Made by a program: the position numbers and the translations under genes
Part shown: positions 32,882 through 41,771 of the stretch, piece by piece
Numbering within the stretch: the stretch's first letter is position 1
Layout: each line of letters opens with the position of its first letter
NCBI GenBank assembly: GCA_947478785.1
Contig: CANJXI010000007.1
Coordinates: forward strand, 1-64,000
Origin: Caulobacteraceae bacterium
GTDB lineage: Bacteria; Pseudomonadota; Alphaproteobacteria; Caulobacterales; Caulobacteraceae
Length of the DNA: 64,000 nt
Direction of reading: 5' to 3'
The notes under the pieces: model-generated
Told to the model about the DNA's origin: nothing
The model's input: only the letters and a program-made list of their open reading frames with translations
Databases searched by the model: none

Positions 32882-34246
32882 ATGGCCGGGGCCAAAGCCA
32901 AGGACGCACGCCTGCCGCTGGCCACCAGCCTGGCCTTCAGCGCGACCAGCCTGCCGCTGATGGCCATGGGGATCTCCGTCTCCATCCACATGCCGGCCTT
33001 CTTCGCGGCCAACATCGGCCTGCCGCTCGCCGCCGTGGCCGCCGCCTTCGGGACGGTGCGGCTGATCGACGTGCCGCTCGAGATGGTCCTGGGGCTGGGC
33101 ATGGACCGCACCCGCAGCCGCTTCGGCCGCTACCGGATGTGGATGATGGCCGGCGCGCCGATCCTGATGCTCGGCCTCTACATGCTGCTCAGCGCCAGCA
33201 AGGGCGCGGGCGCGGGCTACCTCGTCGTCTGGCTCCTGGTGATGTACCTGGGCGCCTCGATCCTGACGCTGGCCCACGCGGCCTGGGCCTCGACCCTGGC
33301 CAGGACCTACGACGAACGCGCACGGCTGTTCGGCCTGATGGCCTTCGTCGGCGTCGCGGGCGCGCTCAGCGTGGTGATCATCCCGGCGGTCATGTCGAAG
33401 CTGGGGTACAGCGACGCCGACAGCGTGCGCGGCATGCTCTGGTACGTGGTGCTGCTGGTCCCGCTCGCCGTGGGGCTGGTGGTCGCCAGGACCCCCGAGC
33501 GGGTCGTCGAGGAGACCGCCGGACCGCGCTTCCGGTTCCGCGACTACCTCGAACTCGTCACCCATCCCAACATGCGCCGAATCCTGCTCCAGGATCTGGT
33601 CATCCAGCTGGCCGGCAACTGGGCCGCGGCGGTCTATATCTTCTTTACCCGCGACGCCCTGGGGTTCAGTTCCGCCTCGACCAACCTCCTGCTGCTGGGC
33701 AACCTGGGCGCCGGCTTCGTGGGCGCGCCGGCCATCGCATGGCTGGCCACCCGGATCAGCAAGCACCGGGCCCTGATGGTCGCGGCCGCCGGCAATGCGC
33801 TCTCCTACCTCCTGATGGCCTTCACCCCGCACGGCGAGGTCGGGCTGTTCCTGATGGCCTCGATCTTCGCGGGAACCATGTTCTCGGGCTGCAACGTCAT
33901 GACGCGGGCCATGACCGCCGACGTCGCCGAGGAGATCCGGCTGCAGCAGGGCAAGGAGCAGAGCGCGCTGCTCTACGCCATGGTCACCCTGACGTCGAAG
34001 GTCGCGGCCGGCCTTGCCGTCTTCCTGGCCTTCGGCCTGCTCTCGCGGGTAGGCTATGACCCGCAGCTTGGGAAGCACAACGCCCCGGGCGCCATCGACG
34101 CCCTGGTGCTGGTCTATGCGGCGGGGCCCGTCAGTCTGAACCTTCTGGGCCTGGCCTGCCTGCGCGGCTACAGCCTGACCCGCGCGCGGGCGGCCGACAT
34201 CAGGGCCCGGCTGGAGGCGCGGGACGCCGCTCTCCTGCCGTCCTGA
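32882..34246 (+). CDS. GPH-type MFS transporter (MelB-like)
   Basis: A 454-residue inner-membrane carrier with about 12 spans, of the glycoside-pentoside-hexuronide:cation family. Family markers: the loop after helix 2 with LGLGMDRTRSRFGRYRMWM (the D-x-x-x-D/R-T...GRxRP pattern), LTLAHAAWASTLARTYDERA in the cytoplasmic half, and AEEIRLQQGKEQSALLYAMV near the second half. Some GPH members in Caulobacterales move aromatic or terpenoid compounds rather than sugars; the neighbouring oxidoreductases make that plausible. The start is ATG at 32882, with GGGGGGAGACG just upstream. It follows the SDR gene on the same strand and abuts the convergent GMC gene. Confidence 0.85.
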   Translation: MAGAKAKDARLPLATSLAFSATSLPLMAMGISVSIHMPAFFAANIGLPLAAVAAAFGTVRLIDVPLEMVLGLGMDRTRSRFGRYRMWMMAGAPILMLGLYMLLSASKGAGAGYLVVWLLVMYLGASILTLAHAAWASTLARTYDERARLFGLMAFVGVAGALSVVIIPAVMSKLGYSDADSVRGMLWYVVLLVPLAVGLVVARTPERVVEETAGPRFRFRDYLELVTHPNMRRILLQDLVIQLAGNWAAAVYIFFTRDALGFSSASTNLLLLGNLGAGFVGAPAIAWLATRISKHRALMVAAAGNALSYLLMAFTPHGEVGLFLMASIFAGTMFSGCNVMTRAMTADVAEEIRLQQGKEQSALLYAMVTLTSKVAAGLAVFLAFGLLSRVGYDPQLGKHNAPGAIDALVLVYAAGPVSLNLLGLACLRGYSLTRARAADIRARLEARDAALLPS

Positions 34247-35878
34247 CTAGCCCCGCCCGTCCTCCAGGACGAAACGGGCGCCCCGGTCGGCGATCATGAT
34301 GGTCGGCGTGTTGGTGTTGCCGGACGTGATGGTCGGCATCACCGAGGCGTCGATGACCCGCAGGCCCTCCACGCCCATCACCCGCAGCCGCCCGTCCACC
34401 ACCGCGTGGGGATCCGACGCCAGCCCCATCTTCGCCGTCCCCACGGGATGGAAGATGGTCGTGCCGATGTCGCCCGCCGCCTGGGCCAGCGCCGCCTCGT
34501 CGTCGCCGACCCCCGGCCCCGGCAGGTATTCCTCCGGCCGGAAGGCGGCGAGCGCCGGTTGCCGCATCAACCGCCGCGTCACGCGGATCGCGTCGGCGGC
34601 GACGCGGCGGTCCTCCGCCGTGGCCAGGTAGTTGGGCGCGATCACCGGCGCCGCGGTGGGATCTGCCGAGCGCAGGCGCACCTCGCCCCGCGACGTCGGC
34701 CGCAGGTTGCAGGCCGCCACCGTCACCGCCGGGAACCGGTGCAACGGCTCGCCGAACCGGTCGAGCGACAGGGGCTGGACGTGGAACTGGATATTGGCCC
34801 GCTCGTGGTCGGGCGACGAGGTGGTGAAGATGCCCAGCTGCGAGGGCGCCATGGTCAGCGGCCCACGCTGCAGCAGCGCGTATTCCAGGCCCATCAACCC
34901 GCGCCGGAACAGCGAGTGGTAGGTCTCGTTCAGCGTCTTCACGCCGCGCACCTTGTAGATCGACCGCTGTTGCAGGTGGTCCTGCAGGTTCCGCCCGACG
35001 CCCGGCCGGTCGCGGACCACCGGCGCCCCGTGCTGGATCAGGCCCTCGGCCGGCCCCACCCCCGACAGCTGCAGAATCTGGGCCGAGCCGATCGAGCCGG
35101 CCGCCAGGATCACCTCGCCCCGCGCCCGCGCCTCAAAGACCGCGCCGTGGCGGCGGAAGCGCACGCCGCGCGCCCGCAGGCCCTCGAACAGCACCCGCTC
35201 CACCAGCACGCCGGTCTCCAGCCGCAGGTTCGCCCGCCGCAGCGCCGGCTTCAGGAACCCACGCGCCGCCGACCAGCGCAGGCCGCGCTTCTGGTTCACG
35301 TGGAAGAGGCCGACGCCGGTGTTGTCGCCGGTGTTGAAATCGTCGGTGGCCGGCACGCCCATCTCGACGGCGGCGCGGGCGATGGCGTCCAGCACGGCCC
35401 AGCGCACCCGAGGCTGCTCCACCCGCCACTCGCCGCCCGCGCCATGGTGCTCGGTCTCGCCCAGGAAGTGATCGTCCAGCCGCCGGAACACCGGCGCGAC
35501 GTCGTCCCAGCCCCAGCCGGCCAGGCCCAGCTGGCGCCAGTGGTCGTAGTCGGCGGCCTGGCCACGCATGGAGATCATGGCGTTGATCGCCGAGGAGCCT
35601 CCGACCACCTTGCCCCGCGGATATTTCAGCGTCCGGCCATTCAGCCCGGCCTGCGGCTCGGTCTCGAACATCCAATCGGACCGGGGATTGCCGATGGCGA
35701 ACAGATAGCCCACTGGCACGTGGAACCAGACCCAGTCGTCCCGCCCGCCCGCCTCCAGCAGGAGCACCCGGTTGCGCGGGTCCTCCGACAGGCGATTGGC
35801 CAGGACGCAGCCCGCCGATCCCGCGCCCACGATTATGTAGTCGTATTCACCGTCGAGGGCTGTCGCGGGCCGCGTCAT
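34247..35878 (-). CDS. GMC-family FAD oxidoreductase (choline dehydrogenase-like)
   Basis: A 543-residue FAD-dependent alcohol oxidoreductase. The Rossmann motif [18 protein letters not shown] (14-31) and LLLEAGGRD bind FAD; the first GMC signature is [21 protein letters not shown] (core [13 protein letters not shown]); the second is [20 protein letters not shown]. The catalytic pair is His in [10 protein letters not shown] and Asn in [18 protein letters not shown]. Members oxidise choline, polyethylene glycol or long alcohols. Its stop touches the stop of the GPH transporter. It belongs to the catabolic neighbourhood 31.9-44.4 kb; substrate not deducible. Confidence 0.9.
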   Translation of the reverse strand: MTRPATALDGEYDYIIVGAGSAGCVLANRLSEDPRNRVLLLEAGGRDDWVWFHVPVGYLFAIGNPRSDWMFETEPQAGLNGRTLKYPRGKVVGGSSAINAMISMRGQAADYDHWRQLGLAGWGWDDVAPVFRRLDDHFLGETEHHGAGGEWRVEQPRVRWAVLDAIARAAVEMGVPATDDFNTGDNTGVGLFHVNQKRGLRWSAARGFLKPALRRANLRLETGVLVERVLFEGLRARGVRFRRHGAVFEARARGEVILAAGSIGSAQILQLSGVGPAEGLIQHGAPVVRDRPGVGRNLQDHLQQRSIYKVRGVKTLNETYHSLFRRGLMGLEYALLQRGPLTMAPSQLGIFTTSSPDHERANIQFHVQPLSLDRFGEPLHRFPAVTVAACNLRPTSRGEVRLRSADPTAAPVIAPNYLATAEDRRVAADAIRVTRRLMRQPALAAFRPEEYLPGPGVGDDEAALAQAAGDIGTTIFHPVGTAKMGLASDPHAVVDGRLRVMGVEGLRVIDASVMPTITSGNTNTPTIMIADRGARFVLEDGRG

Positions 35879-36150
35879 GCGCCCTACCTTGCGCGAACTC
35901 GGTCCAGCGCCAAGCCAATGCCTGCAATCCTAGGGTCAAATCTCCGGTTCAGCTGGTGATGGTCTAGGCGCCCGGAGCGCCAGTTGGTGAAGCGTCGCCA
36001 AATGTTTCCAGACAGATACGCAAATCCGCCGGTTATTGATTATGCACCCCCGGCGCAACGTTAAGTCGCGCTGGGTTCTCCGACTGACCGCGCGTGCGCG
36101 CGTCGCCTCGCGGGTCCCAATCTCAAAATTAGCCTAGGAGCTTACTCTTC

Positions 36151-36453
36151 ATGCGTCTGTCATTGATCCTTTCCGCCGCCATTTCGGCGCTCTCGATTTC
36201 CTCCGCCGTCGCCGCTGAGCCTGCCGCCGCCGGCGCGCCGGTCACGGTCGCCGCCCGCGAGATGATCCGCACCACCGACGGCAAGTCGGTCGGCCGTGTC
36301 GATTCCATCAACAAGGCCAAGGACGGCTCCGTCGCGGCCGTCGGCGTCATCTACGACGGCCGCATCGTGCACATCCCGGTGAGCACGCTGTCGGCCGGAC
36401 AGAACGGCTACGTGACCAGCCTCACCAAGGCCGACCTGGAAAAGCTGAAGTAG
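36151..36453 (+). CDS. Small exported protein, PRC-barrel-like
   Basis: A 100-residue protein with a signal peptide (LSLILSAAISALSISSAVAA, cleavage before EPAAAG) and a small domain after residue 37: REMIRTTDGKSVGRVDSINK, SVAAVGVIYDGRIVHIPVST and a helical end. The strand pattern (D-G-K-x-V-G-x-V, then V-x-x-x-G-R-x-x-x-I-P) resembles a PRC-barrel. Periplasmic, function unknown. AGGAG stands ten bases before the ATG, and a perfect stem-loop follows 37 bases after the stop. The 270 bases on each side have no other gene and are less GC-rich than the genes around. Confidence 0.75.
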   Translation: MRLSLILSAAISALSISSAVAAEPAAAGAPVTVAAREMIRTTDGKSVGRVDSINKAKDGSVAAVGVIYDGRIVHIPVSTLSAGQNGYVTSLTKADLEKLK

Positions 36454-36489
36454 GCCACGTTACGCAAGGGCTTGATCGAACGAACCCTG

Positions 36490-36514
36490 GCTCCGCCGGC
36501 GTCCCCGGCGGAGC
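36490..36514 (+). terminator. Stem-loop after the small exported protein
   Basis: GCTCCGCCGG and CCGGCGGAGC pair perfectly over ten bases with a five-base loop (CGTCC), 37 bases past the stop at 36453. No T-run follows, so it may be a Rho-assisted or RNA-stabilising hairpin. Confidence 0.5.
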
Positions 36515-36721
36515 ATGCGATTCGAGGAATTCCGGGCGTCGCAACCGTCCCCCGCCGCGACGTGATTCTGGACGTCGCCGGCCCTTGGGCTCCGTATTCG
36601 ACGCCGCGTCGAAATATGGCGATTTGCAATGCGCCGACGAAACTGCAATTTTTCCACGACCGCGCGGCGGCGCTGAATTAAATTACCGTCTGAACCCAAT
36701 CCCCAGCGGAAGAGAACCATA

Positions 36722-38107
36722 ATGAACGACATTGGGAGGCCACCGCTCAACTCGGTTCCATATCGGGTGAGCAATCCCGAGCAGATACCGGTCCAGCGCT
36801 ACTACGACGAGGAATTCTACAAGCTGGAGTGCGAACGGCTGTGGCCGCGCGTCTGGCAGATGGCCTGCCGGCTGGAGGAAATCCCCGAGGTCGGCTGCTG
36901 GGTCGAATACAAGATCCTCGACAAGTCGGTGATCGTCGTCCGCACCAAAAGCGGGGTGAAGGCCTTCCACAACGTCTGCCGCCACCGCGGCGTGAAGCTG
37001 GCCATCGGCGGCAGGGGCGAGTGCGAGGCGCAGGGCTTCACCTGCCCGTTCCACGGCTGGCGCTGGAACATCGACGGCAAGAACACCTTCGTGCTTACGC
37101 CGCAGATCTTCAGCGAGGAGTCACTGCAGGCGGCCGAAATCGACCTGAAGCCTTGCCGCGTCGAATTCTGGGGCGGCTCGGCTTTCATCAATTTCGACGA
37201 CAATGCCTCGCCCCTGCTCGAATGCCTGGGGCCGGTGGCCGAGCGGCTGAGCGCGCGCAACCTCGAGGAATGCAAGATCGAGTGGTGGCGCTCCACGATC
37301 CTGCCGACCAACTGGAAGCTGGCGATGGAGGCCTTCATGGAAGGCTACCACACCCTGCGCACCCATCCCCAGTTGATGACCGCGTTCGGACCGGAGTGGA
37401 CGCGCCCGTCCGGCATGGCCGGCGGCCCGAAGGCCAGCACGCCGGCCCAGGAATTCCTGGAGCGCACCATCAGCTACATGGCCTGCCTGAGCGAAGGCAT
37501 GCAGGGCGAGATCCACCCCAGCGAGGTCGAGGTCGCCAAGACCCTGCTCGACATGGAACTGCCCGAGGACCAGAGCCAGTGGAACGATGCGTTCCAAACC
37601 AGGCTGAAGGACGAGATCTACCAGCGGGGCCTCGCCAAGGGCGTCCCCGTCCGCGACATGAAGGCGGTCGACGAAAAATATCCCTTCTCGTACGTGGAAT
37701 TCCTGTTCCCGCACTTCTTCCTGCTGCCGGTCTACAGCGCCTTCGCCGCCTACCGGATCCGGCCGCTGGGCCCCGAGAGCTGCATGTTCGAGCTGTTCTC
37801 GTTCACCCTGCGCGCGCCGGACGAGGAGTATGTGCCGGTCACCGGCCCCACCTTCCTGGCCTACGACAGCAAGGAATATCCGCAGGTCCCCATGCAGGAC
37901 TATTACAACCTGCCCCTGCAGCAGGAGGGCCTGCATTCCGGCGGCTTCGAATACATGCGCCTGTCCCGCGACGAGGAGGGGCGGATCAGCAACTATCAGC
38001 GGCTGATCGACGGCTTCCTTGGCGGCGTGGACCAGGAGAAGCTCACCAAGGGCTATCAGATCGCCAGCGGCGCCTTCAACACGCCGATCGTCGACATCGG
38101 CTTCTGA
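36722..38107 (+). CDS. Rieske aromatic-ring-hydroxylating oxygenase, large subunit
   Basis: A 461-residue alpha subunit of a Rieske non-haem iron oxygenase. The 2Fe-2S Rieske motif is C86-R-H88 ... C108-P-F-H111 (AFHNVCRHRG and FTCPFHGWRWNIDG). The mononuclear iron site is in NWKLAMEAFMEGYHTLRTH, giving the two His spaced H-x4-H, with an Asp expected near the C-terminal third. No small (beta) subunit, ferredoxin or reductase gene is adjacent, so it may act as a homotrimer with electron partners encoded elsewhere. Followed 26 bases later by an aldo/keto reductase, almost certainly in one operon. Substrate unknown; homologues attack phenylpropanoid, terpenoid and betaine compounds. Confidence 0.9.
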   Translation: MNDIGRPPLNSVPYRVSNPEQIPVQRYYDEEFYKLECERLWPRVWQMACRLEEIPEVGCWVEYKILDKSVIVVRTKSGVKAFHNVCRHRGVKLAIGGRGECEAQGFTCPFHGWRWNIDGKNTFVLTPQIFSEESLQAAEIDLKPCRVEFWGGSAFINFDDNASPLLECLGPVAERLSARNLEECKIEWWRSTILPTNWKLAMEAFMEGYHTLRTHPQLMTAFGPEWTRPSGMAGGPKASTPAQEFLERTISYMACLSEGMQGEIHPSEVEVAKTLLDMELPEDQSQWNDAFQTRLKDEIYQRGLAKGVPVRDMKAVDEKYPFSYVEFLFPHFFLLPVYSAFAAYRIRPLGPESCMFELFSFTLRAPDEEYVPVTGPTFLAYDSKEYPQVPMQDYYNLPLQQEGLHSGGFEYMRLSRDEEGRISNYQRLIDGFLGGVDQEKLTKGYQIASGAFNTPIVDIGF

Positions 38108-38133
38108 CGTCGGGCCGGCAGGAATCAGGAGCC

Positions 38134-39108
38134 ATGCCCGTGGATCAGGTCGAAATAGGAGCCTCGGGGCTGAAGATCGCGCCCCTGGTGTTCGGCGGAA
38201 ACGTCCTTGGCTGGACGGCGGACGAGAAGACCTCGTTCGCCATCCTCGACGCCTTCGTCGATCGCGGGTTCAACGCCATCGACACGGCCGATGTCTACTC
38301 CCGGTTCGCGCCCGGTCTTGAAGGGGGCGAATCCGAGACGGTCATCGGAAACTGGCTGGCGCAGGGCGCGGGACGGCGTGAACGCATCGTGCTCTGCACC
38401 AAGGTCGGGCTGGAGATGGGCCCCGACCAGAAGGGGCTCTCGGCCGCCTACATCGCGCGCGCGGTGGAGGCCTCGCTGCGCCGGCTGCGGACCGACCGCA
38501 TCGACCTCTACATCACCCACCGCGACGACCCGACCGTCCCGCTTGAGGAGACGCTGGGCGCCTACCAGCGGCTGGTCGAGGCCGGCAAGGTCCGGGCGAT
38601 CGGCGCGTCGAACTATTCGGCCGACCGGTTGGCCGAGGCGCTGGCCGCGAGCGACCGGATCGGCGCGCCCCGCTATCAGAGCCTGCAGCCGCTCTACAAC
38701 CTCTACGACCGGGGCGAGTACGAAGGCGCGCTCGAAGACCTCTGCGTGAAGAACGGACTGTCGGTCTTCCCCTATTTCGCGCTCGCCAGCGGCTTCCTGA
38801 CCGGCAAGTACCGCGACCCCAAGGATGGCGAGGGCACGGTCCGCGGCAGCATCACCAAGCGCTACCTCGACGCCCGGGGATTCCGGATCCTGGCCGCCAT
38901 GGACGCGATCTCGGCCGATCGCGGCGTGTCGCTCGCGCAGATCGCGCTGGCCTGGATGCTGGCCCGCCCCAGTGTCACCGCACCGATCGCCAGCGCGACC
39001 AGCCTGGGCCAGCTCGACCAGTTGCTCTCGGCGGTGGCGCTGCGGCTGACGCCGGAGGAACTCGCCAGTCTCGATACGGCGAGCGCCAGGGAACTGGTCG
39101 TCGGATAG
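38134..39108 (+). CDS. Aldo/keto reductase
   Basis: A 324-residue NADPH-dependent oxidoreductase with the (beta/alpha)8 fold. Catalytic tetrad visible: Asp in AIDTADVYS with Tyr in the same motif, Lys in LCTKVGLEMG, and His in LYITHRDDP. The family signature near the C-terminus is LAWMLARPSVTAPIASATSL, binding the nucleotide. The ATG at 38134 has CAGGAG seven bases upstream; the open frame before it is antisense or out of frame with the Rieske gene. It is the second gene of the Rieske operon and may reduce a carbonyl product formed in the same pathway (inference). Its stop is eight bases before copy 2 of the composite repeat. Confidence 0.9.
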   Translation: MPVDQVEIGASGLKIAPLVFGGNVLGWTADEKTSFAILDAFVDRGFNAIDTADVYSRFAPGLEGGESETVIGNWLAQGAGRRERIVLCTKVGLEMGPDQKGLSAAYIARAVEASLRRLRTDRIDLYITHRDDPTVPLEETLGAYQRLVEAGKVRAIGASNYSADRLAEALAASDRIGAPRYQSLQPLYNLYDRGEYEGALEDLCVKNGLSVFPYFALASGFLTGKYRDPKDGEGTVRGSITKRYLDARGFRILAAMDAISADRGVSLAQIALAWMLARPSVTAPIASATSLGQLDQLLSAVALRLTPEELASLDTASARELVVG

Positions 39109-39116
39109 TCCGGCGC

Positions 39117-39231
39117 TAGAGCGCGTCAGGGTGAAGTGGATACCGGCTCACGTCCGACGCGCTCTAAACATTTGAAGATAGACCCTTTTCATCCCGTTCA
39201 AGTGATTCCACTTGAACCGGAAAGGGTCTAG
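39117..39231. repeat. Composite two-hairpin intergenic repeat, copy 2
   Basis: Same architecture as the copy at 3194-3306: TAGAGCGCGTCAGGGTGAAG...GACGCGCTCTA, then AAACATTTGAAGA, then the hairpin TAGACCCTTTT...AAAGGGTCTA with ATCCCGTTCAAG/CTTGAACCGG inside. The inner part of the first hairpin is more diverged (GGCTCACGTCC). It separates two convergent genes, and its last bases (CTAG, read on the minus strand as part of GCC-TAG) provide the stop codon for the membrane protein at 39228-40007. Confidence 0.9.
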
Positions 39232-40007
39232 GCTTTCTCCGCGTTCGGACCGGGATGCACGCCGGGCCGTTGGGGCAGCAGGGCTATGCCCGCGACCAGC
39301 AGGACGGCGATGACCAGCGAGGCCAGGGGCCGGCTCAGCGCCAGGCCGCCGTGCTCGTGGGGCTTGTCCAGGAAATCGCCCACCGTCGCGCCCAGCGGAC
39401 GGGTCAGGATGAACGCGGCCCAAAACAGCGCCACCCGCGAAATCCGGGTCCGGAAATAGAGGCCGGCCACCACCAGCAGGGCGGCCCCGAACACCGCCGC
39501 GCCGCCCAGGTAGCCCAGGCCTGTGTCGTCGGCCATCCAGTCCCCCAGCGCCGTGCCCAGCGTCTGCGACAGGGTGATGGCGAGCCAGTAGAAGGCCTCC
39601 ACCCTGGGCGTGTTGACGGTGTCGACCGAGATCGTGCCCTCGGTGCGATACCAAAGGCCCAGCGCGGCCATCACCGAGACCAGCAGGAGACTCGCCCCGC
39701 CCGCGTAACCGATCCCCAGCGACCGGTCGGCGAAATCGGCCAGCGTCGTCCCGGCCGTGGTCGAGGCCACGATGGTCGCCCAGTAGAGGAACGGGTGAAA
39801 CCGCCTGGCCGCGATCTGCAGGGCGATGAGGACGACCAGCACCGCCACGAACAGCGCCGACCCGGCCAGGTAGCCCCAGTTCATGGTCATGGTGACGGTG
39901 TCGCCGCCGGTCTCGCCCAGGGTGGTGGCCAGGATCTTCAGCAGCCAGAAGCCCGCGGTGACCGCCGGGACCTTGCTGGCCACGCCTCGCGGTTCGGCGC
40001 GGGTCAT
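39228..40007 (-). CDS. COG4705-type membrane protein with four internal repeats
   Basis: A 259-residue inner-membrane protein with about eight spans. Four copies of the motif FW-x(5-7)-T-x-G-x(3)-(G/A)-D are visible: ILATTLGETGGD (25-36), VASTTAGTTLADFAD (about 79-93), LSQTLGTALGDWMAD (about 146-160) and LTRPLGATVGDFLD (about 201-214). Each is followed by a Gly-Tyr-x-x-Gly span. The family (uncharacterised membrane-anchored protein, COG4705) has no established function. The repeated intramembrane Thr/Gly/Asp set looks like an ion or metal site (inference). The stop codon lies inside the repeat element 39117-39231. The gene starts 13 bases after the small gene at 40021-40272, same strand. Confidence 0.8.
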   Translation of the reverse strand: MTRAEPRGVASKVPAVTAGFWLLKILATTLGETGGDTVTMTMNWGYLAGSALFVAVLVVLIALQIAARRFHPFLYWATIVASTTAGTTLADFADRSLGIGYAGGASLLLVSVMAALGLWYRTEGTISVDTVNTPRVEAFYWLAITLSQTLGTALGDWMADDTGLGYLGGAAVFGAALLVVAGLYFRTRISRVALFWAAFILTRPLGATVGDFLDKPHEHGGLALSRPLASLVIAVLLVAGIALLPQRPGVHPGPNAEKA

Positions 40008-40020
40008 CGCCCACCGCGGG

Positions 40021-40272
40021 TCATTCGAAATGGCCGTCCTTCAGCGCGTCCTCGAAACGGCCCACCCAGTCGAAGCCGATGCCGCCCGTCGCGGACATGG
40101 ACTTGCCGGTCTTCGCGTTGGTGATCTCGACCTCGTACATGATCGTGAACATGCCGCCGCCGTCCGGATCCGGCGGATGAAAGGTCCTGTTGAACGAGAA
40201 GTCGTCCACGTCCAGGCCACGGGCGCGGAGTCGCGCCTGGGCTTCCAGAAGTTCGCCGTCGTACATTTCCAT
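40021..40272 (-). CDS. Small hypothetical protein
   Basis: An 83-residue soluble protein: MEMYDGELLEAQARLRARGL, then a beta-rich part FSFNRTFHPPDPDGGGMFTI and EVEITNAKTGKSMSATGGIG. A Tyr-Asp-rich helix followed by a small sheet is all that can be said; no family recognised. The ATG at 40272 has GGAG six bases upstream, whereas the TTG at 40284 has none, so the shorter form is preferred. It lies 13 bases upstream of the COG4705 gene on the same strand, suggesting co-transcription and perhaps a joint role. Confidence 0.65.
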   Translation of the reverse strand: MEMYDGELLEAQARLRARGLDVDDFSFNRTFHPPDPDGGGMFTIMYEVEITNAKTGKSMSATGGIGFDWVGRFEDALKDGHFE

Positions 40273-40326
40273 GGGGTTCTCCAAGTTTGGCGCGGGCCGC
40301 CGAGGCGGGGGACGGCGCGGCTTCGT

Positions 40327-41592
40327 CTAGGGCGCGGGCGTGCTGGGCAGGCCCGCCATCATGGGGATCTCCGGCTCGGCCGCCTCGCCCCCGGCGGGCG
40401 GATAGCGTCCCGTGAGATAGAACAGGATCGCACCGACAAGGGTCGCCACGGCGCCCACGACCAGGAAGACCGTATAGGTGTCCGTCTCGTGCAGGAAATA
40501 GCTCAGGACCAGTGAGCCCAGGGCCGATCCGATCGTGATGGCGATAGTCATCAGGCTCAGCAGCAGGCTGTAATCCTTCAGGGGAAACTTCCGCGAGACG
40601 AGGTAGGCCCCGATATCGCCCTCGGCCCCCTGCGCCAGGGCGAGTAGCAGGACCGAGCCCCCCAACAGCCAGGCGGCGTTCAGCGGCGAGGCCAGGGCCA
40701 GCAGGCCCAGCGCCGGAAAGCCCAGCACGGCGATGGCCACTTTGTGGGCGGCGATCCGGTCCAGGGCCAGGCCGCTCAGGATCCGGCCGACGGCGACACC
40801 CCCCGCGTAGAGCGCGATGACCCCGGTGACGACCTCCGTCGCCACGCCCTTCTGCAACAGGATGAGCTTGAGCTGCGAGGCGGCCACCACCTGGGGAACA
40901 TTGACCAGCAGCATGCCGCCGAACGCCAGCGGGAACAGGGGCGAGCGGAACAGGGCCGCGATGTCGGCGCCGGCGAACCGCACGCGGGGCCGCCCCGGCG
41001 CCTTCGCCTTCGTCTTGGGACCTCGTCCCAGCAGCAACAGGGCGGCGCCGCCGCCAAGCGCCGCGATGAGCGCCAGCGCGCGGTAGCCGGCGCGCCAGCC
41101 GTAATCTCCGATGATCTCGGCAAGGAACGGGGTCAGGAGCGCGCCGACGATCGGGGCGCCCGTCATGACGATGGAGAGCGCGATGCCGCGGGCCGTGTCG
41201 AACCGCTCCGACGCCACCCGCGCGAAGACCATCGTCGTGGTGAATACGCCGAAGATCGTCCGGATGATCGAGATGGCGAAGAATTGGCGGAAATCGCCGG
41301 TCATGAACGTCAGCGCGATGTCGCAGAGCGGCAGGACGGTGAATCCCACCGCCGCGGCCAGCCGCGGCCCGACCACGTCGATGAACCGGCCGCCCAGCGG
41401 GATGAAGAACATGGTGATCAGCGACGCGGAGCCGATCAGCGCATACTGCGATTTCGACCAGCCGAACTCGGCGATCAGTTCCGGCGCGAACAGGCTGTTG
41501 ACGTAGAAGTTGAGCGAGAGCCCCAGCGACATGCCCACCGTGGCGCCGAGCAGGTGGCGCCAGTTGGTCCGGAATTCCGTCCTGTAGCTCAA
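40327..41592 (-). CDS. MFS transporter (oxalate/formate-antiporter-like)
   Basis: A 421-residue major facilitator with 12 predicted spans. The N-terminal GLSLNFYVNSLFAPELIAEF with GWSKSQYALIG resembles the MFS branch that includes oxalate:formate and monocarboxylate carriers. GGRFIDVVGPR carries the loop-2 motif, and the family continues in the C-terminal half with GGVAVGRILSGLALDR. The start is TTG at 41592, with AGGGAG six bases upstream; the frame is open further upstream but without support. It ends 55 bases before the small gene at 40272 on the same strand. The substrate is probably an organic acid or aromatic acid from the adjacent catabolic genes (inference). Confidence 0.85.
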   Translation of the reverse strand: MSYRTEFRTNWRHLLGATVGMSLGLSLNFYVNSLFAPELIAEFGWSKSQYALIGSASLITMFFIPLGGRFIDVVGPRLAAAVGFTVLPLCDIALTFMTGDFRQFFAISIIRTIFGVFTTTMVFARVASERFDTARGIALSIVMTGAPIVGALLTPFLAEIIGDYGWRAGYRALALIAALGGGAALLLLGRGPKTKAKAPGRPRVRFAGADIAALFRSPLFPLAFGGMLLVNVPQVVAASQLKLILLQKGVATEVVTGVIALYAGGVAVGRILSGLALDRIAAHKVAIAVLGFPALGLLALASPLNAAWLLGGSVLLLALAQGAEGDIGAYLVSRKFPLKDYSLLLSLMTIAITIGSALGSLVLSYFLHETDTYTVFLVVGAVATLVGAILFYLTGRYPPAGGEAAEPEIPMMAGLPSTPAP

Positions 41593-41771
41593 GGTCGTCT
41601 CCCTGGTCGGAGCCGGTGGTCCCGGCTTCTGGTCTTTAAGGACGTCAGGTCCGCGGGTTTTGGGTACCCCGTTTTCCCCGTCGGGTCGATCCGATGGGGG
41701 TTGGACAATTGACAGAACCATCCCGGACGCGCGCAATCAGTCCCCTGAAAGACCGCCATCGGGGAAGCGAA

